Below the pieces are notes generated by a model. It saw only the letters and a program-made list of their open reading frames with translations, made no database searches and was not told where the DNA came from. Positions 1 to 5,089 of a stretch of 5,089 nt of DNA are shown one piece after another. The position numbers and the translations under genes were made by a program. The stretch spans positions 1 to 5,089 of the forward strand of contig JASLRF010000484.1 in NCBI GenBank assembly GCA_030744095.1. Reading direction: 5' to 3'. Position 1 is the first letter of the stretch; each line of letters begins with the position of its first letter. This stretch comes from Pirellulaceae bacterium. Its GTDB lineage: Bacteria; Planctomycetota; Planctomycetia; Pirellulales; Pirellulaceae.

Positions 1-325
1 CGATCTGGGGCGGAGAGGCGTCGAATCGTGCTTGGACGAACGGCACGACAGCTTGCAGGACGTGCTGTTCGGCCGTGACCCGCGTGTCGAATTCCGGGCA
101 GATGCGGTCTGTCCACCAACTGCGTTGCGTCATCGGGGCAACGACGGCCAGCCCGTGTCGATCAAACTGTTCACAAAACGCCTGCTTGTCGATGAGACGA
201 CTCAAATGGATGCCGTGCAGATATATCACCACGTACTTCATTGCGTGGTGTTTTGGTGGCAAATAGACGTCACAGGGATGGTCTCCCACCGTCTCCTCAC
301 TCCATTTGCCGGCTTCATCGGCCAT
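1..325 (-). CDS. Alpha/beta-hydrolase, putative esterase (partial, N-terminal 108 residues)
   Basis: This minus-strand gene starts at the ATG at 325-323 and runs off the left edge without a stop; 108 complete codons are visible. An in-frame stop (complement of 341-343) lies six codons upstream, and no other ATG falls between, so the start is well constrained. Residues 31-38 read YVVIYLHG, a hydrophobic beta strand ending in the His-Gly pair that forms the oxyanion hole in alpha/beta-hydrolases. Residues 59-64 (LAVVAP) fit the next strand, and 69-76 (SWWTDRIC) resemble a conserved segment of bacterial putative esterases of the esterase D type. The nucleophile elbow (G-x-S-x-G) and the rest of the triad would lie beyond the window, so activity cannot be judged. 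There is no signal peptide, so a cytoplasmic location is likely. A purine-rich AGAAGAG precedes the start and may act as a weak ribosome binding site. It is divergent from the plus-strand unit. Family assignment is fairly secure; substrate is unknown. Confidence 0.8.
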   Translation of the reverse strand, partial: MADEAGKWSEETVGDHPCDVYLPPKHHAMKYVVIYLHGIHLSRLIDKQAFCEQFDRHGLAVVAPMTQRSWWTDRICPEFDTRVTAEQHVLQAVVPFVQARFDASPPQI

Positions 326-392
326 GATCGTCTCTTCTGTTCAGAGGATTAAGTGAATCGCGACCGGCTTGTCGTGGCGATGGGAATTGTCC

Positions 393-421
393 GCAGGCAA
401 GAAACAATGGGCTTGCCCTGC
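393..421. repeat. Imperfect inverted repeat in the divergent intergenic region
   Basis: The arms GCAGGCAAG (393-401) and CTTGCCCTGC (412-421) pair as nine base pairs with one bulged C at 418, around a 10-base loop (402-411). The inner six pairs (GGCAAG/CTTGCC) are perfect. It lies between two divergent genes, just upstream of the possible -10 element at 444-449. That position would suit an operator or regulator site. No T-tract follows on either strand, so an intrinsic terminator is unlikely. The dyad is seen; its function is inference. Confidence 0.4.
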
Positions 422-449
422 TACACGCTGTCGCGACTCGCACTAGAAT
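420..449 (+). promoter_or_regulatory. Weak sigma-70-like promoter candidate for the plus-strand unit
   Basis: TAGAAT at 444-449 matches five of six bases of the TATAAT -10 consensus. Eighteen bases upstream, GCTACA at 420-425 matches only three of six bases of TTGACA. Transcription would start near 456 and leave a leader of about 33 bases before the ATG at 489. The element also overlaps the last in-frame stop upstream of that gene. The -35 box is poor, so this is only a candidate. No convincing promoter was found for the minus-strand gene. Confidence 0.3.
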
Positions 450-488
450 ATCACCCTTGGGGCGGGATGCGATAGCACCGCCGAGCCG

Positions 489-1073
489 ATGTCATGTTTT
501 GCTCGTATGCCTCTGTCAGAAAAGCCAACTGTGAAAGTCCTTCTTGACGAAACCCAATTGCAAGCCGGCGTAGGTCGCATGGCCTGCGAAATCAGTGCGC
601 ACTATGGCGACGGTCCGTTGACAATCGTTGGCGTTTTGACGGGCAGCGTTGTTCTGTTGGCCGACTTGATTCGCCAGCTTGAGATGCCGTTGCGCGTGGG
701 CGTCTTGCAGGCAAGTAGTTACCATGGCGAAACGACGCGCGGTTCGATCACGATCAATTCAGACCTGTTGCTGGATGTGAATGGTCGCGATGTCCTGCTG
801 GTCGATGATATTTTTGATACCGGCCATACGTTGTCCGAAGTCATCCCGCTGTTGGAGAAAATGGGTGCCACGTCGGTGAGATCGGCGGTCTTGTTGCGCA
901 AGCATGGTCGTCAGGAAGTCGAGGTCAAGACCGAATTCGTCGGTTTCGATATTCCCGACGAATTCGTCGTTGGCTACGGCCTGGATTACCGGGATCAATA
1001 TCGCAATCTGCGATATCTGGCTGCCCTTGAGCCAGCAGACCTGAGCGACGACTCTATTGGCGAAGATGCATGA
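489..1073 (+). CDS. hpt: Hypoxanthine phosphoribosyltransferase
   Basis: This cytoplasmic purine-salvage enzyme transfers a phosphoribosyl group from PRPP to hypoxanthine and/or guanine, giving IMP or GMP. The 194 residues show the family landmarks in order. Residues 50-60 (LTGSVVLLADL) are the pyrophosphate-binding loop I, and 77-84 (SSYHGETT) belong to flexible loop II. Residues 103-114 (LLVDDIFDTGHT) are the PRPP signature, with D110 at the catalytic-base position. K138 and V160-D166 (VVGYGLD) match the purine-binding Lys, Val and Asp of human HPRT (K165, V187, D193), and R172 matches R199. Loop I has Thr51 where human HPRT has Lys and E. coli Arg. The family usually has about 175-190 residues; the excess is a short N-terminus and an acidic C-terminal tail (181-194). 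No clear Shine-Dalgarno precedes the ATG at 489, and the ATG at 507 is an alternative start. The stop overlaps the next start by 4 bases (ATGA), suggesting translational coupling. Hypoxanthine versus guanine preference cannot be read from sequence. Confidence 0.93.
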   Translation: MSCFARMPLSEKPTVKVLLDETQLQAGVGRMACEISAHYGDGPLTIVGVLTGSVVLLADLIRQLEMPLRVGVLQASSYHGETTRGSITINSDLLLDVNGRDVLLVDDIFDTGHTLSEVIPLLEKMGATSVRSAVLLRKHGRQEVEVKTEFVGFDIPDEFVVGYGLDYRDQYRNLRYLAALEPADLSDDSIGEDA

Positions 1074-2242
1074 CCTCGTTGCGACTCCTTATCGTTACAC
1101 CCCGCTATTGGCCTCTAGCCGACAAGACGGAACAGGGTTTGGCGACACTGGTCGAAGCGTTGCACCTGCAAGGCGTTCGCAGCACGATCCTAACTGCCGC
1201 TTGGGGCCCTGATTGGCCTCGCCACGTGATCCATCGTGAGATCCCCGTTCACCGCGTGCCGCATCCGCCCCAAGGTGGCTGGCACACGCTGCGTTTCTTG
1301 CGTCGCATCTCGCGGTGGTTGCGAGATCATCGCAGCCAGTTTGATGTAGTCTACGTGGCAAACCTGCGCAACGAAGCGTACGCAATCATCGGTGCATTGC
1401 TCCGAGATCAAGTATCCGTTGTGCTTCGCGCCGGCGAACACGATATGGCTTGGCAACAACAAGCCCGGTTTGGACGGCGCGTCAAGGTCCGCTGCCAACA
1501 GGCAGACGCAATTGTGGTTAACTCGGTTCGATCCGCTCAAGCGCTGGTCGAGGCGGGCTATGACCGACGGCGAATTCACGAAATTCCCTGGGGAGTGCCG
1601 GTCGCGCAGGAGCGGTCCAGTGCCGCGCGAATCGAGGCACGGCAGGCTCTCGCGGCGGCAAACCACGACCTGGCTGCAGGTGACGTCACGCCGATTGCTG
1701 TCTGCGTCACGCGACTCGACAACTGTTCCTCGCTGCGACCGCTGGTCGCCACGTGGAAGATTATTGCCGCGCGCTGGCCGGGAGCAAAACTGTGGTTGAT
1801 TGGCGATGGTCCGCAACGCCACGACGTCTACGATGTGGTCGTCGATCACGGTTTGCATCGCGATCTTTTTATGCCCGGCTCGTTCGATGAATTGGGCGAC
1901 GTGTTTCAGGCTGCCGACTTGTGTATCGCCATCAACCAGTCTGTGGCGGATTCGCCGGCCCTGTTGCAGGCCATGGCGGCGGGGTTGCCGATCATCGCCG
2001 ACGAAAACGACGCCAACCGCGACGTGTTGAAAGACGGCGTCCAGGGGCTGCTTGTCCCTAACCAGGAGGTGCCGGCGCTAACCGCGGCGATCAGCAAACT
2101 TCTGGAGACTCCCCATTTGGCGGCGCAGATGTCTGCGGCGTCGCGGCTGCTGGCGACCGAACGTCATTCGTTGGCGGCATCGGCATTCCGCCACTTGAGC
2201 CTATTTGAACAGCTAGCGACCAACAAACGGAATAGTGCATGA
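1070..2242 (+). CDS. GT4-like glycosyltransferase with degenerate catalytic motifs
   Basis: This 390-residue protein has the two-domain layout of a GT-B fold, GT4-type glycosyltransferase, a family that transfers sugars from nucleotide-sugar donors. An N-terminal strand (5-10, RLLIVT) begins the acceptor domain. The donor domain shows VTRLD (213-217), LWLIGDGPQR (241-250), the helix LLQAMAAGLPIIAD (298-311) and GLLVP (326-330). Family features that should bind donor phosphates or act in catalysis are altered. R215 remains, but the lysine expected five residues later is S220. The E-x7-E motif is V292 and Q300. The usual N-terminal glycine-rich GGAE segment is also absent; DKTEQG stands at 18-23. 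It may therefore be inactive, an accessory subunit of the next enzyme, or a divergent transferase. There is no signal peptide or clear membrane segment, so it is probably cytosolic or membrane-associated. The start overlaps the preceding stop (ATGA), and its stop overlaps the next start the same way. Fold assignment is confident; donor, acceptor and activity are unknown. Confidence 0.85.
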   Translation: MTSLRLLIVTPRYWPLADKTEQGLATLVEALHLQGVRSTILTAAWGPDWPRHVIHREIPVHRVPHPPQGGWHTLRFLRRISRWLRDHRSQFDVVYVANLRNEAYAIIGALLRDQVSVVLRAGEHDMAWQQQARFGRRVKVRCQQADAIVVNSVRSAQALVEAGYDRRRIHEIPWGVPVAQERSSAARIEARQALAAANHDLAAGDVTPIAVCVTRLDNCSSLRPLVATWKIIAARWPGAKLWLIGDGPQRHDVYDVVVDHGLHRDLFMPGSFDELGDVFQAADLCIAINQSVADSPALLQAMAAGLPIIADENDANRDVLKDGVQGLLVPNQEVPALTAAISKLLETPHLAAQMSAASRLLATERHSLAASAFRHLSLFEQLATNKRNSA

Positions 2243-3342
2243 CGATTCGCGTGCTCGAAATCATCCCCACGCTCGTCCGAGGCGGCGCGGAGAAACAGCT
2301 GACGTTGCTGGCAGGCAGACTGCCGCGCGCCGAGTTCGACGTGCATGTGGCACTCTTGACCCATGACGGCCCATACCGCGAATCGCTCGACCAACAAAAG
2401 ATACCGGTCACGCTGATCGGTAAACGATGGAAAGTCGATCTGGCCGCCTATTGGAAGTTGCGGAAGTTCATCCGAAAGCTGGCACCAGACATCGTGCATA
2501 CCTGGATCTTCGCAGCCAATTGCTACGGGCGACAGGCCGCATTTTCTGCTGGTGTCAAGCACGTCATCGCCGGCGAACGCTGCGTCGATCGTTGGAAAGC
2601 CTGGCACGAATTGGCGATCGACCGGCGGTTGGCCCGCCGCACCGAACGGATCGTCACCAATTCGAGTGGCGTGCGCGAGTTCTATGTCCAACAGCGGCTG
2701 CCTGCGGACAAGTTCGTCGTCATTCCCAATGGCATCGTCCCCATGTCGACCTGCTCGGCGATTCCGCGCGACCAATTTCTTGACGAACTTGGACTCCCAC
2801 CGGGGACTCGACTGATCGGTGCCGTCGGCCGGTTGTGGCCACAAAAACGTTACAAGGATCTGATGTGGGCCGCCGACCTGCTCAGGGCGGCGCGCGATGA
2901 CGTTCATCTGCTGATCATCGGCGAAGGCCCGCAACGCGACCAGTTATATGAATTCCGCGACCAGATCGGCGGTTCCGATCATATGCATTTTCTGGGCGCC
3001 CGCGACGACGTACCGCAACTGCTACCGCATTTGGACTGCTTCTGGCTGGGCAGCGGATTCGAAGGTCAGTCGAACGCCTTGATGGAAGCGATGTCCGCCG
3101 GGATCCCCGTCGTCGCCACGGACATCGCGGGCAATCGCGACCTGGTCGTGCCGGATAAGACCGGCTATCTAGTGCCGCTCGGCAATGCCGCCGAGTTCGC
3201 GCGTAAGACCCTTCAACTGTTGGATGATGACCAACTGGCCCAGCAGCTTGGTCAAGCAGGAAAGCAACGGATGCTGGACGAATTTTCCGTCGAGAAGATG
3301 GTCGATCGTCATGTGAAGTTGTATCGTGAACTTGTGCTATGA
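2239..3342 (+). CDS. GT4 family glycosyltransferase
   Basis: This 367-residue protein is a canonical retaining GT4 glycosyltransferase (GT-B fold), expected to transfer a sugar from a nucleotide-sugar donor to a glycan or lipid-linked acceptor at the cytoplasmic side. Residues 14-20 (RGGAEKQ) are the N-terminal glycine-rich loop. IPNGI (162-166) leads into the donor domain. GRLWPQK (197-203) supplies the phosphate-binding pair R198 and K203, and LLIIGEGPQRD (224-234) follows. E275 and E283 form the E-x7-E motif within EGQSNALMEAMSAGIPVVA, and GNRD at 298-301 and GYLVP at 309-313 follow. Length is normal for the family. A weak GGAA (2229-2232) lies six bases before the ATG, and the 4-base ATGA overlap with the preceding gene suggests coupled translation. 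The protein shares the I-G-[DE]-G-P-Q-R segment and overall plan with that upstream gene, so the two look like diverged tandem relatives. The sugar and linkage cannot be told from sequence. Confidence 0.93.
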   Translation: MTIRVLEIIPTLVRGGAEKQLTLLAGRLPRAEFDVHVALLTHDGPYRESLDQQKIPVTLIGKRWKVDLAAYWKLRKFIRKLAPDIVHTWIFAANCYGRQAAFSAGVKHVIAGERCVDRWKAWHELAIDRRLARRTERIVTNSSGVREFYVQQRLPADKFVVIPNGIVPMSTCSAIPRDQFLDELGLPPGTRLIGAVGRLWPQKRYKDLMWAADLLRAARDDVHLLIIGEGPQRDQLYEFRDQIGGSDHMHFLGARDDVPQLLPHLDCFWLGSGFEGQSNALMEAMSAGIPVVATDIAGNRDLVVPDKTGYLVPLGNAAEFARKTLQLLDDDQLAQQLGQAGKQRMLDEFSVEKMVDRHVKLYRELVL

Positions 3343-3394
3343 TGAGCGATCACGTGGCACTGTACTCAGTTTCTTCTCTTGGTTTGCCAAATCG

Positions 3395-5089
3395 ATGTGC
3401 GGTATCACAGGAGCAATCTGGACGGACCCTAGCCGCGCGATCAATGCCGCCACGCTCAAGCGGATGACCGATGTGCTGCGTCATCGTGGCCCCGATGACT
3501 CCGGCACCTACGAAAGCCAATTCACCGTTCGCTCGCCGTACGATCCGCTTCCTGGCGTGGCGCTCGGATTTCGACGCCTGTCGATCATTGATCTGGCGGG
3601 CGGCCATCAGCCGATGAGCAATGAGGACGGCACGATCTGGACGGTGTTCAACGGCGAGATCTACAACTTCACCACGCTCCGCCGTCGCTTGGAAGGTGCC
3701 GGGCACACGTTTCGGACAGACAGCGACACCGAGGTGATCGTCCATCTGTATGAAGACGAAGGGATCGATTGCCTGAGCCATCTGAACGGGATGTTCGCAA
3801 TCGCGATCTGGGACACGAATCGCCGGTGCCTGCTGCTCGGCCGCGATCGTCTCGGTCAGAAGCCGTTGGTCTACCGCCACGAGCCTGGCCGTGTGGCCTT
3901 CGCCAGCGAACTAAAGAGCCTCCTGGAAATACCGGGGATTCCCCGGGAGATCGATGCCGGTGCAATCGACCAGTACCTGGCATATCAATACGTGCCGCAC
4001 CCCAATACGATCTTCCAGGGCATTCGCAAGCTGCCGCCAGGACATTTGGCAGTGTTCAGAGACGACACGTTCGAGGTTCGCCCTTATTGGCAGCCGGATC
4101 TGAATCACGAAATTCAAATCTCGGCCGACGAAGCGACGGATCAGTTGCGAACATTGATGGACGAATCCGTGCGGCTGCGGATGCGCAGCGACGTGCCGCT
4201 GGGCGCATTCCTGTCCGGCGGCGTCGATTCGTCGTTGATCGTTGCGCTGATGCAGCGTGCATCGGAACAACCCATCAAAACGTTTTCGATCGGCTTTCCG
4301 ATTGCCGCCTACGATGAAACCGCTTATGCCAGGCAAGTCGCCGAGCAGCTGGCTACGGAGCATCAGGAGTTTCAGGTCACGCCCGAAGCGGTCGAGATCC
4401 TACCGAAACTGGTTTGGAATTATGACGAACCGTTCGCGGATAGTTCCGCGATTCCAACCTGGTACGTTTCGGAGATGACACGCAAAATGGTGACGGTGGC
4501 CTTGTCAGGCGACGGTGGCGACGAACTGTTCGCCGGCTACCCGCGTTATCGAGCGATTTGGCTGAGCTCGCTGCTGGACGGCGTAGGGCCGATCCGGTCG
4601 CTGGTGGCGGCCCCTTTCTGGCAACGACTACCGGGCGCGCGGCAGAAATCACTGTTGCGTCGTGCGAAGCGTTTTAGTGAATCTCTGGCCAAGACACCAC
4701 AACGCCGGTATTTCGAATGGATTGCCATTTTCAATGAAGCGCATCGCGGCGCGGTGTATTCGGATGAGTTTCTGGGGAGCCTTCCCGAGGCGGATCCGTT
4801 TGAGTTCTTACACGGCGCGTGGGGACGTGCCGCCCAGCGCGACCACATTACGGGTGCGTCGCTGGCCGACCTGACGACCTACCTGCCTTGCGACCTGATG
4901 ACCAAAGTGGACATCGCGTCAATGGCGCATTCGTTGGAAGTGCGACAGCCTTTCTTGGATTATCGCTTAGTCGAATTCTCCGCATCCCTTCCCTGCTCGC
5001 TGAAGTTCAGCCGTGGTCGCGGAAAGACGTTGCTGAAACGGGCTTTTGGCGAGCTGTTGCCGCCGCAGATCTGGACGCGGCCCAAAATG
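3395..5089 (+). CDS. asnB: Asparagine synthetase (glutamine-hydrolysing) family amidotransferase (partial, 565 residues)
   Basis: The gene begins at 3395 and stays open for 565 codons to the right edge, so the C-terminus (probably 50-90 residues) is missing. The start is fixed because Cys2, exposed after Met removal, is the glutaminase nucleophile. The N-terminal class II glutaminase domain (about 2-200) shows MCGITGA, HRGPDD (30-35), RLSIID (61-66), FNGEIYN (85-91) and D111. The synthetase domain shows the pyrophosphate loop SGGVDSS (274-280), SIGF (298-301), SGDGGDELFAGY (371-382), K504 in the segment around 500-510, and VRQPFLD (516-522). The visible end (WTRPKM) is where family members continue with a conserved Gly-rich stretch. 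The protein releases ammonia from glutamine and amidates an ATP-activated carboxylate, classically aspartate. Next to glycosyltransferases, it may instead amidate a glycan or precursor. All catalytic motifs seen are intact. There is a 52-base gap from the upstream stop and no Shine-Dalgarno or terminator in it. A small insertion near 41-54 separates HRGPDD from RLSIID. Confidence 0.95.
   Translation, partial: MCGITGAIWTDPSRAINAATLKRMTDVLRHRGPDDSGTYESQFTVRSPYDPLPGVALGFRRLSIIDLAGGHQPMSNEDGTIWTVFNGEIYNFTTLRRRLEGAGHTFRTDSDTEVIVHLYEDEGIDCLSHLNGMFAIAIWDTNRRCLLLGRDRLGQKPLVYRHEPGRVAFASELKSLLEIPGIPREIDAGAIDQYLAYQYVPHPNTIFQGIRKLPPGHLAVFRDDTFEVRPYWQPDLNHEIQISADEATDQLRTLMDESVRLRMRSDVPLGAFLSGGVDSSLIVALMQRASEQPIKTFSIGFPIAAYDETAYARQVAEQLATEHQEFQVTPEAVEILPKLVWNYDEPFADSSAIPTWYVSEMTRKMVTVALSGDGGDELFAGYPRYRAIWLSSLLDGVGPIRSLVAAPFWQRLPGARQKSLLRRAKRFSESLAKTPQRRYFEWIAIFNEAHRGAVYSDEFLGSLPEADPFEFLHGAWGRAAQRDHITGASLADLTTYLPCDLMTKVDIASMAHSLEVRQPFLDYRLVEFSASLPCSLKFSRGRGKTLLKRAFGELLPPQIWTRPKM

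Noticed and set aside
32..352. Plus-strand open frame of 106 residues at the left edge
   Set aside because: It is antisense to the esterase-like minus-strand gene, whose protein has recognisable hydrolase features; the plus-strand product has none.
393..421. Intrinsic terminator reading of the inverted repeat
   Set aside because: The loop is long, the stem has a bulge, and no T-tract follows on either strand.
1190..1858. Minus-strand open frame of 222 residues
   Set aside because: It is a shadow of the first glycosyltransferase gene; its composition is unlike a folded protein family and it has no promoter or ribosome binding site.
2164..2934. Minus-strand open frame of 256 residues
   Set aside because: It lies antisense across the join of the two glycosyltransferase genes, has no recognisable motif, and is expected as a shadow in GC-rich coding DNA.
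3379..3390. Small hairpin TTGG-TTTG-CCAA just before asnB
   Set aside because: A four-pair stem of mixed composition is too weak and too common to call regulatory.
3350..3880. Minus-strand open frame of 176 residues opposite the start of asnB
   Set aside because: It is antisense to the conserved glutaminase domain and has no family features.
3769..4317. Plus-strand open frame of 182 residues
   Set aside because: It is out of frame inside asnB, rich in Arg, Pro and Ser as frame-shifted GC-rich sequence usually is, while the asnB frame shows all family motifs.

Overview
The window looks like bacterial chromosomal DNA of moderately high GC with tightly packed genes. Shine-Dalgarno sequences are weak or absent at most starts. 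The closest resemblances I recall, from memory and not from a search, are planctomycetes of the Pirellula/Rhodopirellula kind, so that assignment is inference. No rRNA, tRNA, CRISPR array, insertion sequence or phage gene is visible.

Layout. On the minus strand, running off the left edge, is the N-terminal 108 residues of an alpha/beta-hydrolase (putative esterase), starting at 325. A 163-base divergent intergenic region (326-488) holds an imperfect inverted repeat and a weak promoter candidate. From 489 to the right edge everything reads on the plus strand: a hypoxanthine-type phosphoribosyltransferase (489-1073), two consecutive GT4-like glycosyltransferases (1070-2242 and 2239-3342), and a glutamine-hydrolysing asparagine synthetase family protein (3395 to beyond 5089, 565 residues visible). 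The first three plus-strand genes are joined by 4-base ATGA stop/start overlaps. The fourth follows after 52 bases with no visible terminator, so all four probably form one transcription unit.

Working together. Two glycosyltransferases followed by an AsnB-type amidotransferase is an arrangement often seen in exopolysaccharide or surface-glycan loci. There the amidotransferase may amidate a sugar or other precursor instead of making free asparagine. The purine-salvage gene at the head of the unit has no obvious link to glycan synthesis. The most notable point is that the two adjacent glycosyltransferases differ in their active sites. The downstream one keeps the R/K pair and the E-x7-E motif of GT4 enzymes. 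The upstream one has lost the lysine and both glutamates, so it may be a divergent or non-catalytic partner. Apart from this, the region looks like ordinary chromosomal gene content, and I see no clear evidence of a new defence or mobile system.
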